Positions 26,364 to 34,191 of a stretch of 64,000 nt of DNA are shown here, in pieces. The DNA comes from Roseovarius sp. SCSIO 43702 (GTDB lineage: Bacteria; Pseudomonadota; Alphaproteobacteria; Rhodobacterales; Rhodobacteraceae). The stretch lies in NCBI RefSeq assembly GCF_019599045.1, contig NZ_CP080623.1, positions 3,370,501-3,434,500 on the forward strand, given 5' to 3'. The notes under the pieces were generated by a model. The model saw nothing but the letters and a program-made list of their open reading frames with translations. It made no database searches and was not told where the DNA came from. The position numbers were made by a program, and so were the translations under genes. Position 1 is the first letter of the stretch. The number at the start of each line of letters is the position of its first letter.

Positions 26364-27329
26364 ATGACGACCACGACCCTGCCCCGCTCCAACCTTCTCG
26401 GCGCGCTCTGCGTGGCCGTGGCGGCATTGTGCTTTTCGCTCAACGACATGGGGATCAAGTTCCTGTCCTCGGACTACGCCCTGCACCAGGTGGTCTTCAT
26501 CCGCTCGCTGGTGGGGGCGGCGACGCTCTTCGCACTGGTCATGCCCTTCGCTGGCGGGTTCCGGCTCGTCCGCACGCGGCGGCTGCGGTGGCACCTGGCG
26601 CGCGGGCTTTGCGTGGTCTTCGCCAACTCCTTCCTCTTCCTGGGGCTCGCGGTGCTGCCCATCGCCGACGCGGTGGCGATCTTCTTCATCTCGCCGCTCG
26701 TCATCACGCTCATGTCGGTCATCTTTCTGGGAGAGACGGTCGGGCCGCGCCGCTGGGCCGCCATCGCGGTGGGCTTCGTGGGCGTCCTCGTGATCGTCCG
26801 CCCCGGCACCTCGGCCTTCCAGGTGGCGGCGCTCTTCCCGATGATCTCGGCGGTGCTTTACGGGACGATGCACATCATCGCCCGCCGCATCGGCAGCACC
26901 GAGAGCGCGGCCACCATGACCTTCTACATCCTCGTGTCGTTCATGGTGGTCTCGGTCCTCGTCTGGGCCGTCGCGGGCGACGGGCGCTATGCCACCTCCG
27001 ATCACCCCTCGGCGCAGTTCCTGCTGCGCGCGTGGCGGCCCGTGGACCGCGACGACATCGCGATCTTCGTGATGCTCGGCACCTCGGGCGTGCTGGGCGG
27101 GCTCCTCATCAGCCAGGCCTACCGCATCGCCGAGGCCGCCTTCGCCGCGCCGTTCGAATATGTCTCGATGCCCATGGCGATCATCTGGGGAATCACCGTC
27201 TTCGGCACCTTTCCCGTGCCCTCCGCCTGGATCGGCATCGTGCTGATCGTGGGCTCGGGGCTTTTCCTGATCTGGGCCGAGTCGCGGCGCGCGAAACCGC
27301 CCGTGCCGCGCTCGGGGGTCTATAAATGA
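26364..27329 (+). CDS. EamA/DMT-superfamily transporter
   Basis: 321 aa with ten membrane helices in two EamA repeats. RNLLGALCVAVAALCFSLNDMGIK-type opening, a RSLVGAATLFALV helix, and a long polar loop at about 205-235 before the last helices. It begins a tight five-gene run: its stop overlaps the HAD gene as ATGA. Probably an exporter of an amine or amino acid; the downstream ornithine cyclodeaminase-like gene suggests related substrates, which is inference. Confidence 0.85.
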   Translation: MTTTTLPRSNLLGALCVAVAALCFSLNDMGIKFLSSDYALHQVVFIRSLVGAATLFALVMPFAGGFRLVRTRRLRWHLARGLCVVFANSFLFLGLAVLPIADAVAIFFISPLVITLMSVIFLGETVGPRRWAAIAVGFVGVLVIVRPGTSAFQVAALFPMISAVLYGTMHIIARRIGSTESAATMTFYILVSFMVVSVLVWAVAGDGRYATSDHPSAQFLLRAWRPVDRDDIAIFVMLGTSGVLGGLLISQAYRIAEAAFAAPFEYVSMPMAIIWGITVFGTFPVPSAWIGIVLIVGSGLFLIWAESRRAKPPVPRSGVYK

Positions 27330-27946
27330 CCGTCCGCGCCGTCATATTCGACATCGGCAACGTGCTGATCCGCTGGCACCCCGAAGGCTGGTTCGACGCG
27401 CGCATCGGCCCCGCCCGCCGCGCGTCGCTGTTCGGGGCCGTCGACATCCACGCCATGATGCAGCGCATCGACGCGGGCGCCCCCTTCGGCGCCACGATCG
27501 AGGAGACGGCCATCGCACATCCCGGCTGGACCGCCGAGATCCGCGCCATCCGCGACCACTGGACCGAGATCGCGCAGCCGGCCATCGACGGCTCCGTGCG
27601 CCTCCTGCACGCGCTGCGCCGCGCCGGCGTCCCGGTCTTCGCGCTGTCGAATTTCGGCGCCGAGAACTTCCCCCTTTCCGAGGCGCAATTCCCCTTCCTG
27701 CGCGATTTCGACCGCCGCTACATCTCGGGGCGGATGGGGCTGGCGAAACCCGACCCGGCGATCTTCGCCGCGGTCGAGGCCGATTGCGGACTGCCCCCCG
27801 AAACCCTTCTCTTCACCGACGATCGCGCCGACAACATAGCGGCGGCCCGCGCGCGCGGCTGGCGGACACATCTCTTCACCACCCCCGACGCGCTGGCCGC
27901 CTGCCTCACCTCCCACGACCTGATCACCGAGGAGCAGATCACATGA
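27326..27946 (+). CDS. HAD-superfamily phosphatase (YihX-like subfamily IA)
   Basis: 206 aa. Motif I FDIGNVLIRW with Asp9 as nucleophile; the second position has Gly rather than Asp, as in the YihX type. Motif II is FALSNF, motif III MGLAKPDPAIF and motif IV LLFTDDRADNI. The family hydrolyses sugar or small-molecule phosphates. It overlaps the EamA gene upstream and the cyclodeaminase gene downstream, both by four bases. Confidence 0.88.
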   Translation: MTVRAVIFDIGNVLIRWHPEGWFDARIGPARRASLFGAVDIHAMMQRIDAGAPFGATIEETAIAHPGWTAEIRAIRDHWTEIAQPAIDGSVRLLHALRRAGVPVFALSNFGAENFPLSEAQFPFLRDFDRRYISGRMGLAKPDPAIFAAVEADCGLPPETLLFTDDRADNIAAARARGWRTHLFTTPDALAACLTSHDLITEEQIT

Positions 27947-28860
27947 GCTTCACCCATATCCCCTTCGCCGAAGGCGAGGCCAATCTCGACTGGATGGACC
28001 TCATCCGTGCGCTCGAGGCGGGCCACCGCCTCCCCAAGGCCGAAATCGGCGACACCTTCCTCTACCGCGATCCCGACACGCTGCTCTCGCGCGCGGCGTG
28101 GATCGACGGGATGGGTCTCGCCGTCAAATCCGCCACGATCTTTCCCGGCAACCCCAAGGCTGACAAGCCGATGGTGAACGGCGCGGTCTGCCTCTATTCC
28201 GACGAGGACGGCACGCTCGAGGCGCTCATCGACTTCCATCTCGTGACCAAGTGGAAGACCGCCGGCGACAGCCTCTACGCCGCCACCCGCCTCGCCCGGC
28301 CCGACAGCCGGCGCATCCTGATCGTGGGCGCGGGCACGGTGGGCCGCAACCTCTTCTCCGCCTATTCCGCCGCCTTCCCCGATGCCCGCTTCACCGTCTG
28401 GAACCGCACCCGCGCCAATGCCGAGGCGATGGCCGGGGACTGCCGGGGCCTTGAGGTCGCGGACGATCTCGAGGCGGCCGTGAAGGAGGCCGATATCGTC
28501 ACCTCCGCCACCATGTCGACCGACCCCATCCTCAAGGGCGCCTGGTTCCGGCCCGGTCAGCATATCGACCTCATCGGCGCCTATCGTCCCGACATGCGCG
28601 AGGCGGATGACGAGGCGCTCACCCGCGCGCGCGTGTTCGTGGACAGCTACGACACGACGGTGGGCCACATCGGCGAGATCAAGATCCCGCTCGAGGCGGG
28701 CAAGATCGCCCGCGACGATATCCTCGCCGACTACTACGAACCCGAGAGCTTCGCCCGCCAGAGCGATGACGAGATCACGCTCTTCAAGAACGGCGGCGGC
28801 GCGCATCTCGACCTGATGACCTCGCGCTACATCCTCGACGCGTGGCAGGGGGCGGCGTGA
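27943..28860 (+). CDS. Ornithine cyclodeaminase/mu-crystallin-family protein
   Basis: 305 aa from ATG 27943. NAD(P)-binding Rossmann segment ILIVGAGTVGRNLFSAYSAAF at about 126-146; N-terminal part with DTFLYRDPDTLL and LAVKSATIFPGNP, and Lys in VTKWKTAGDS, as in the family. These enzymes deaminate ornithine to proline, or act as ketimine reductases or opine-type dehydrogenases. The exact reaction is not readable. Overlaps on both sides (ATGA upstream, GTGA downstream) place it firmly in the operon. Confidence 0.88.
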   Translation: MSFTHIPFAEGEANLDWMDLIRALEAGHRLPKAEIGDTFLYRDPDTLLSRAAWIDGMGLAVKSATIFPGNPKADKPMVNGAVCLYSDEDGTLEALIDFHLVTKWKTAGDSLYAATRLARPDSRRILIVGAGTVGRNLFSAYSAAFPDARFTVWNRTRANAEAMAGDCRGLEVADDLEAAVKEADIVTSATMSTDPILKGAWFRPGQHIDLIGAYRPDMREADDEALTRARVFVDSYDTTVGHIGEIKIPLEAGKIARDDILADYYEPESFARQSDDEITLFKNGGGAHLDLMTSRYILDAWQGAA

Positions 28861-29783
28861 TCTGGTGGGCCCTGGGGGGCGTCGCGGCGCTTCTCTACGC
28901 CCCCTTCCTGCGCGACCTCGCGCGCAAGCCCATGACCGACCGGGTCCGCGCCGCCGCGCCGGGCGATATCCTCACGCTGCCGCGCGGCAAGACGCATTAC
29001 CGGTGGCACGGGCCCGAGGGCGGACAGGTCATCGTCTGCATCCACGGGCTGACCACCGCCTCCTATGTCTGGGGGCCCATCGCGGAGGAACTGGCCGCGC
29101 GCGGCTACCGGGTGCTCACCTATGACCATTACGGGCGCGGCTATTCCGACAGGCCGCGTGGCGACCAGGACCCGGCCTTCTTCCGCGACCATCTCGATCA
29201 CCTGCTGGACGCGCTCGCGGTCGAGAAACCCGTGGTCCTTCTCGGCTACTCGCTCGGCGGCGCCGTCGCCGCCGACTACGCGGCCCACCGCCCGGCCCGC
29301 GTTCGCGAACTGGCCCTTCTCGCGCCGGCGGGGCTCGGCCACGATCTCGGCCCCGCCGCCCGCCTCGTGGCGAACCACCGCCGGCTCGGGCAATGGCTCA
29401 TGCACCTCACCTACCCGCGCTCCTTCCGCGCCGCGACCCGAGCGGAACGCGACCTCGAGCAGAGCTCGATCCCCGGCATCGTCGATCTGCAACTGCGCGA
29501 GCTCGATTACCGCGGCTTCGTGCCCGCCGTCTGGTCGTCGCTCCACCACACGCTCGACCACGATCTCGACACGGAGCACCGTGCGGTGGCCGAGGCCCGC
29601 ATCCCCACCCTCGCGATCTGGGCCGCCGAGGACGACATCATCCCCGTCGCCGGCGCCGACCGCCTCGCATCGCTCAACCCCGCGGCGCGCAACGTCATCA
29701 TTCCCGGGGCGGGCCATGCGCTTGCCTACACGCATACCGACAGGGTGCTCGGCGCGCTCGACCGGCTCGAAACCCGGCCCTGA
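28857..29783 (+). CDS. Alpha/beta hydrolase with N-terminal membrane anchor
   Basis: 308 aa from GTG 28857, which overlaps the previous stop as GTGA; a GTG at 28842 would add five residues. A short hydrophobic N-terminus (IWWALGGVAALLYAPFL) probably anchors it, then HGLTTASYVWGPIAEEL (oxyanion), nucleophile Ser in LGYSLGGAVAADYA, Asp in AAEDDIIPVAGA and His near GAGHALAYTH. Substrate unknown. Last gene of the EamA-HAD-cyclodeaminase run; a dispersed repeat follows its stop. Confidence 0.85.
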   Translation: MIWWALGGVAALLYAPFLRDLARKPMTDRVRAAAPGDILTLPRGKTHYRWHGPEGGQVIVCIHGLTTASYVWGPIAEELAARGYRVLTYDHYGRGYSDRPRGDQDPAFFRDHLDHLLDALAVEKPVVLLGYSLGGAVAADYAAHRPARVRELALLAPAGLGHDLGPAARLVANHRRLGQWLMHLTYPRSFRAATRAERDLEQSSIPGIVDLQLRELDYRGFVPAVWSSLHHTLDHDLDTEHRAVAEARIPTLAIWAAEDDIIPVAGADRLASLNPAARNVIIPGAGHALAYTHTDRVLGALDRLETRP

Positions 29784-29840
29784 TCCTTCTTCTTGCCGAA
29801 AAATATCCCGGGAGCGCGAGGGCAGCGCCCTCGCTCCGCC
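29784..29840. repeat. Dispersed intergenic repeat, copy A
   Basis: Begins CCTTCTTCTTGCC immediately after a stop codon, then AAATATCCCGGG and a hairpin GAGGGC-AGC-GCCCTC. The same layout recurs at 60823-60875. It may serve as a terminator for the hydrolase transcript. From memory, sequences of this shape are frequent in Rhodobacteraceae genomes. Confidence 0.6.
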
Positions 29841-29845
29841 CCCCG

Positions 29846-31162
29846 TCACGCCTCATGCCGGTTCCGCCAAAGCTCCCGGGCGAACCGCGCGCGCACGCCC
29901 ATATCGAGAAACGGGCGCGGCGGCAGGGGCGAAGGGGTGCCCAGGCTCTCCATGTCGGCGATGAGCGGGTTGTCCTCTCCTGATGCCATGTCGGCGGCAA
30001 GGATGCCGCCGAAGGTCCCCTTCGTCACGCCCACCGCGTTCTGGCAGGTGGCGGCCCAGATGTTCGGCGCCACCCGCCCGAAGCCCGGCGCCGCGTTGCG
30101 CGACAGGCAGACGAAACCCGACCAGGTATGCGCCATCTCGACCGCGTCCAACCCCGGAAACCGCGCGTCGAAAAGCCGCTTGTGCCGCCGCGCGACGGCC
30201 CGCCGCCCGGCTTCCGGGAACCGTTGCGACGGGCAATAGCTCAGGCCCTGCCGGATCAGGATGCGGTGATCGTTGGTATGACGCATCGTGATCCCCGCAA
30301 ACGCGTTGGCGGGCGTGAGACCCCAGGGGCGCGTCACGCCGTATCTCGCGCGCTCCGCCTCGGTCAGCGGGCGGGTCAGGCTCGCATGGGCGACGAGGTG
30401 CAGGAACCGGCCCCGGAAGGCGCCGAACCGCTCGGCAAACCCGTTCGCGGCAAGGATCATCTTCGGCGCGCGCAGCGAGCCGTCGGGCGTCGTGAGCGTG
30501 ACGCCGTTCGAGTTCTCGAACGCGGTCACGGGCGAATTCTCGTAGAGCGTGACGTTCTTCGGCAGGCTGTCCGCCAAGCCCCGGCACAGCGCCGCGGGGT
30601 TCATCAGCCGCCCGCCCGGCGTGCGGATCGCGGCGGTGAAATGCGGGCTCCCGAGCGCGGCCCGCAGCGCGCCGCCCTCGATCCACTCATAGGGCTCGCC
30701 CAGCGCCTCCAGCTCCCGCGCGAAAGGCTCCAGCACCTCGCGCCGCCCGCGCTCCGAGACGGCGGTGTGGTATTTTCCATCCGCCGACCAGTCACAGGCG
30801 ATGCCCTCCGCCTCGATCACGCGGTCGAGCTCTCCGATGGCGAACCGCGCCCGCCGCATGAACCGATGCGAGCCGTCAAGCTCGTCGAGCGACGACCCCA
30901 CGTTGTGCGGCAGGTCGATGGCGAAGCCCGAATTGCGGCCCGAGGCGTTCTCCCCGGCCTCCCCCGCCTCGATCAGGGCGATCCGCGCGGCCGGATGCAA
31001 CTCGGCCAGCCGCCGCGCCGCGCCCAGCCCGGCATAGCCCGCACCCACGACCACCCAGTCGGCCCGCACCTCGCCCGCCAGGGGCGGATTGGGGCTGCGC
31101 GGGGGCAGGATCGCGCTCCACCCGTTCGCGCGATCGTCTCCCGGCAGTCGCGTGATCCGCAT
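29846..31162 (-). CDS. FAD-dependent amino-acid/amine oxidase (DadA/DAO type)
   Basis: 438 aa from ATG 31162. FAD-binding WVVVGAGYAGLGAARRLAELHP at about 35-56, then ALIEAGEAGENASGRNSGFAIDLPHN, the signature found in gamma-glutamylputrescine oxidase-like and related DAO enzymes. The C-terminal part contains MAHTWSGFVCLSRNAAPGFG and a GVTKGTFGG flavin contact. It oxidises a secondary or primary amine; the exact substrate is unknown. Divergent from the TetR-desaturase operon, so the TetR may regulate it. Confidence 0.85.
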   Translation of the reverse strand: MRITRLPGDDRANGWSAILPPRSPNPPLAGEVRADWVVVGAGYAGLGAARRLAELHPAARIALIEAGEAGENASGRNSGFAIDLPHNVGSSLDELDGSHRFMRRARFAIGELDRVIEAEGIACDWSADGKYHTAVSERGRREVLEPFARELEALGEPYEWIEGGALRAALGSPHFTAAIRTPGGRLMNPAALCRGLADSLPKNVTLYENSPVTAFENSNGVTLTTPDGSLRAPKMILAANGFAERFGAFRGRFLHLVAHASLTRPLTEAERARYGVTRPWGLTPANAFAGITMRHTNDHRILIRQGLSYCPSQRFPEAGRRAVARRHKRLFDARFPGLDAVEMAHTWSGFVCLSRNAAPGFGRVAPNIWAATCQNAVGVTKGTFGGILAADMASGEDNPLIADMESLGTPSPLPPRPFLDMGVRARFARELWRNRHEA

Positions 31163-31194
31163 CTTCGGCCCTCCCTGCTTGACAGGAACCATAC

Positions 31195-31210
31195 ATCCCT
31201 GCATGTTTCC
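31195..31210. promoter_or_regulatory. Palindrome between DAO gene and TetR gene
   Basis: ACAT-CCCTGC-ATGT lies between the divergent DAO and TetR genes, just after TTGACA (about 31179-31184), a likely -35 element for the TetR transcript. A TetR-family repressor would be expected to bind here. Exact limits are uncertain by a base or two. Confidence 0.4.
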
Positions 31211-31235
31211 GGACAACCCTGTACGGAGCCGCCCC

Positions 31236-31865
31236 GTGACCGCCCCCCGCCCCATGCGCAAGACCCGCGAGGACTGGCTCGATGCCGCCATCGGGCTGCT
31301 CAAGGCCGAGGGTATCGAGGCGGTGCAGATCACCGCGCTCTCCCGCGCGCTCGGCATCACGCGGGGCAGCTTCTACTGGCATTTCGAGGATCGCGCCGAC
31401 CTGCTTGCGGCGGTGCTCGACACCTGGCGGGCGCGCAATACCGGCGTGATGCTCGATGCCCTTGCCGGGGCGCGCGGGCTCGATGACGGGCTGCTCGCAC
31501 TCTTCGCGGTCTGGGTGGACCATACCCGCTTCGACCCCGCGCTCGACCAGGCGGTGCGCGACTGGGCCCGCCGCGCGCCCGACGTGGCGGCCAGCCTCCG
31601 CGCCGAGGACGACGCGCGGATCGCCGCGATCGCCGCGTTCCTCGACCGTCACGGCTTCGACCGCCCCGAGGCGTTCATCCGTGCCCGCGTCATCTATCTC
31701 ACGCAAGTCAGCTACCACGCGCTCGGCATCACCGAGAGCGTGCCCGAGCGACTGAGCTATCTCGACCCCTATTTCCGCTGCTTCATCGGCCGCCCCCCCG
31801 ACGCCGAGGCCGCGCGGGCCTATTTCGCCGGCTATCTCGCCACGCTCGGGCGCGATGCCCCATGA
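31236..31865 (+). CDS. TetR/AcrR-family regulator, co-operonic with a desaturase
   Basis: 209 aa from GTG 31236, supported by GGAG 8 bases upstream; ATG 31254 is the alternative. HTH region: TREDWLDAAIGLLKAEGIEAVQITALSRALGITRGSFYWHFEDR-like segments at about 10-55. The C-terminal part is a ligand-binding helical bundle. Its stop overlaps the desaturase start as ATGA, so the regulator is transcribed with the enzyme; this suggests sensing of fatty acids or acyl-CoA, as inference. Confidence 0.85.
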   Translation: MTAPRPMRKTREDWLDAAIGLLKAEGIEAVQITALSRALGITRGSFYWHFEDRADLLAAVLDTWRARNTGVMLDALAGARGLDDGLLALFAVWVDHTRFDPALDQAVRDWARRAPDVAASLRAEDDARIAAIAAFLDRHGFDRPEAFIRARVIYLTQVSYHALGITESVPERLSYLDPYFRCFIGRPPDAEAARAYFAGYLATLGRDAP

Positions 31866-32764
31866 CCGACCACAAGACCCTCATCGCCAGCCTGCCCGCC
31901 GACACGCTCGCCCGGCTGGGCCAGCGCAGCGACCGGGCGGGGCTCTTGCATCTCGCGGGCCATGTCGGGCTGATCGCGGGCCTGGCGCTCTGGGTCGCGC
32001 AGGGCTGGTGGCTTTGGCCGCTGGCGCTGCTCCCGCTGGGGATCGCGATCTGCTTTCTCTTCACGCTCGAGCATGAATGCACCCACAAGACGCCGTTTCG
32101 GACGCCCTGGCTCAACGAATGGGTGGGCCATGCGGCGGGGCTCCTGATCCTGCAACCGTTCGAGTGGTTTCGCTACTTCCACCTCGCCCATCACCGTCAC
32201 ACCAACGATCCCGACCGCGACCCCGAGCTCCTCTCGGGCGCCAAGCCCGAGACGCGGGGCGAATTCATCCGGCACGTCTCGGGCCTGCCCTACTGGTGGG
32301 CCATGGCGCGGCAGACATGGCGCAACGCGCTGGGCCGCGATCCGGGGGATCATGTGCCCGCCCGCGCGCGGCCCCGTCTCCGGCGCGAGGCGCGCGTGAT
32401 GCTGGCGCTCCATGCGCTGGCCGCAAGCAGCCTCGCCGTCACGCCGCTTCTCTTCTGGATCTGGCTGCTCCCGGCCCTTCTGGGCCAGCCCTTCCTGCGG
32501 CTCTACCTGCTGGCCGAGCATGGCCGCTGCCCCCGCGTGGCGAACATGCTGGAGAACACGCGCACCACCTACACCAACCGCATCGTCCGGTTTCTCGCGT
32601 GGAACATGCCCTACCACACCGAGCATCACACCCTCCCCGCGATACCCTTCCATCAGCTCCCGCGTCTCAACGCGCTCATGCGGGACCGCCTGCGCATGAC
32701 CTCCGCGGGCTACACGCGGTTCACCCGCGCCTATCTGGACGATCTGCGGAACCGGAATGGCTGA
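31862..32764 (+). CDS. Fatty acid desaturase
   Basis: 300 aa membrane di-iron enzyme. His boxes: HECTH (71-75), HLAHHRHTND (107-116) and HTEHH near 240, separated by hydrophobic helices (32-66, 90-105, 185-205). Family members introduce double bonds in acyl chains or hydroxylate related lipids; the compact HECTH form also occurs in beta-carotene-hydroxylase-like and rhizobial desaturase-like proteins. Overlaps the TetR gene by four bases. Confidence 0.88.
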   Translation: MTDHKTLIASLPADTLARLGQRSDRAGLLHLAGHVGLIAGLALWVAQGWWLWPLALLPLGIAICFLFTLEHECTHKTPFRTPWLNEWVGHAAGLLILQPFEWFRYFHLAHHRHTNDPDRDPELLSGAKPETRGEFIRHVSGLPYWWAMARQTWRNALGRDPGDHVPARARPRLRREARVMLALHALAASSLAVTPLLFWIWLLPALLGQPFLRLYLLAEHGRCPRVANMLENTRTTYTNRIVRFLAWNMPYHTEHHTLPAIPFHQLPRLNALMRDRLRMTSAGYTRFTRAYLDDLRNRNG

Positions 32765-32783
32765 AATCCGCTTTTGTGCTACA

Positions 32784-32815
32784 CATCCCTGGCAGGAAGC
32801 CTATTGTCAGGGATG
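32784..32815. promoter_or_regulatory. Inverted repeat CATCCCTG...CAGGGATG
   Basis: Perfect 8-base inverted repeat (32784-32791 and 32808-32815) with a 16-base spacer, between the desaturase stop and the cytochrome c2 gene. It has no T-tract, so an operator is as likely as a terminator. The half-site ACATCCCTG is also present in the palindrome upstream of the TetR gene. Confidence 0.4.
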
Positions 32816-32851
32816 GAAACGCGAAACTTGTGAAGGCACGAAAGGTTGATC

Positions 32852-33331
32852 ATGAAACACCTAATCGCACCGACGCTTGCCGCATTGGCATTCGCGCTCC
32901 CGGCACATGCCGAGGGCGATGCCGACAAGGGCGAGAAAACGTTCAACAGATGCAAGTCCTGCCACGCGATCGCCGACGGCGATGAAGACATCGTCAAGGG
33001 CGGCAGGACCGGCCCCAATCTGTATGGTATCATCGGGAGCACCGCGGGCACCGTCGAAGATTTCAGCGGCTACGGCGATTCGCTCGTCGCCGCGGGCGAG
33101 GCGGGCCTCGTCTGGGACGAGGAGAACCTGGCGGAATACGTCAAGGATCCCCGCGGCTTCCTCAAGGACTACCTCGACGACGATGGCGCCAAGAGCAAGA
33201 TGACATTCAAGCTCAACAAAGGTGGTGAGGATGTTGCGGCCTATCTCGCGACGTTCAGCGCGGACGAAGATGGCGACTCCGATTCCGAGGAAGGCGCCAG
33301 CGAGGACGCCGAAGGTTCCGACGCGTCCTGA
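32852..33331 (+). CDS. Cytochrome c2 (class I c-type cytochrome) with acidic tail
   Basis: 159 aa. Signal peptide MKHLIAPTLAALAFALPAHA (cleaved after residue 20), then Cys34-x2-Cys37-His38 (CKSCH) for heme, a conserved RTGPNLYGIIGSTAG segment and YVKDPRGFLK, and Met in SKMTFKL as sixth ligand. Closely follows the Rhodobacter cytochrome c2 pattern, which carries electrons from bc1 to aa3 oxidase; ctaD is nearby. It ends with about 28 Asp/Glu/Ser/Gly-rich residues not needed for the fold. The ATG at 32852 has AAAGG before it. Confidence 0.9.
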   Translation: MKHLIAPTLAALAFALPAHAEGDADKGEKTFNRCKSCHAIADGDEDIVKGGRTGPNLYGIIGSTAGTVEDFSGYGDSLVAAGEAGLVWDEENLAEYVKDPRGFLKDYLDDDGAKSKMTFKLNKGGEDVAAYLATFSADEDGDSDSEEGASEDAEGSDAS

Positions 33332-33353
33332 GCATCGGACACCCACAGGAAAA

Positions 33354-33380
33354 GCGGCCGCGATCACCCGCGGCCGTTTT
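33354..33380 (+). terminator. Rho-independent terminator of cytochrome c2 gene
   Basis: CGGCCGCG (33355-33362) and CGCGGCCG (33369-33376) form an 8-base stem with a 6-base loop, followed by TTTT. The stem sequence is repeated in the opposing terminator at 33454-33482. Confidence 0.85.
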
Positions 33381-33453
33381 GCTTGGCGGACATGCGTCCG
33401 TCAGGGCGCCCGCCAGATCGCTCCCGACCGCACCGCGTTCGACTTCCGAACAC

Positions 33454-33482
33454 GAAAAAACGGCCGCGATCGCTCGCGGCCG
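33454..33482 (-). terminator. Rho-independent terminator of the HdeA-like gene
   Basis: On the minus strand the stem CGGCCGCG/CGCGGCCG (33461-33468 and 33475-33482) is followed by TTTTTTC (33460-33454). It serves the gene at 33507-33872. It uses the same stem as the cytochrome c2 terminator. Confidence 0.85.
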
Positions 33483-33506
33483 TCTCGTATCCCAAGGAAA
33501 CGACGC

Positions 33507-33872
33507 TTAGCCGCGCATTTCCTTGCTGTTCATGATGTCGTCGAGATTCGCCTCGGGATCGGCTTCGCACATCTCGCGCATCTTCACGACCACGTCTGAG
33601 CCGCGTGCCATCTGGGCGCGCTCTTCCTCGCCGCCGGCCACGTTGTCGGCCGATTCCGTGTCAACGGTCGCCGCGTCGTCGCCGCCCATGTCGGCGTCGT
33701 CGCCACGGGCCATGTCGCGGGCTGCCATGCGGCCACCCATGTCATACATCACGCCGAGTTGCTCATCGGGGCTCATCGCGTCGAATTCGGCACAGGTCAT
33801 CGCCGCTGCGGGCATCGCCATCGCTGCGGTCAGGCCGGCCACGGAAACGGTCTTGAGCATGAAGTTCTTCAT
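33507..33872 (-). CDS. HdeA/HdeB-like periplasmic protein
   Basis: 121 aa from ATG 33872, with a very good ribosome binding site (GGAGGTAG). A signal peptide of about 24 residues (MLKTVSVAGLTAAMAMPAAA) leads to a Met/Asp-rich mature domain. Cys27 in TCAEFDAMSPDEQ and Cys102 in MCEADPEANLDDI resemble the paired cysteines of HdeA-fold acid-stress chaperones. A middle stretch of about 45 residues is Asp/Ala/Met-rich and probably disordered. The assignment rests on fold-like spacing, not a clear family signature. Confidence 0.6.
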   Translation of the reverse strand: MKNFMLKTVSVAGLTAAMAMPAAAMTCAEFDAMSPDEQLGVMYDMGGRMAARDMARGDDADMGGDDAATVDTESADNVAGGEEERAQMARGSDVVVKMREMCEADPEANLDDIMNSKEMRG

Positions 33873-34191
33873 TTCTACCTCCAGGTTATTCAGAAGGGCG
33901 CACTTGGCTGTCCGCCTTCCAGTTGAGAATTCATGGAGGCCCAACCACCGCCCGCGCCGGTAGTTCCCGAATTTCTGGACCGATGCCGGATTTTTTTGCA
34001 TCCGACAATCGCGAGGCGGCGCCCCGACCCGTGATTTCACACATGCGGGCTCAGAGCGTCGCCCGGTGCGGTATTTATTTGATCTGCGTCAATTTCGAAC
34101 ATTGCCCCGCTCGGCCCGGCGGACTAAAACATCCCATGATCAGGGGCGCCTTCCGCGTGCCCGCGCCACCAATGTCAGCAGGAGGCACCAA
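33873..34191. other. Divergent gap between HdeA-like gene and ctaD
   Basis: 319 bases with no gene. It is more AT-rich than the coding DNA around it and holds an FNR-like box (34079-34092), presumed promoters for both flanking genes, and the ribosome binding site AGGAGG (34180-34185) of ctaD. No other structure stood out. Confidence 0.6.
34079..34092 (+). promoter_or_regulatory. FNR/FnrL-type box upstream of ctaD
   Basis: TTGATCTGCGTCAA fits the TTGAT-n4-GTCAA form of the FnrL consensus used in Rhodobacteraceae. It lies about 100 bases before the ctaD start. The position relative to the transcription start is unknown, so activation or repression cannot be told. Confidence 0.6.
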
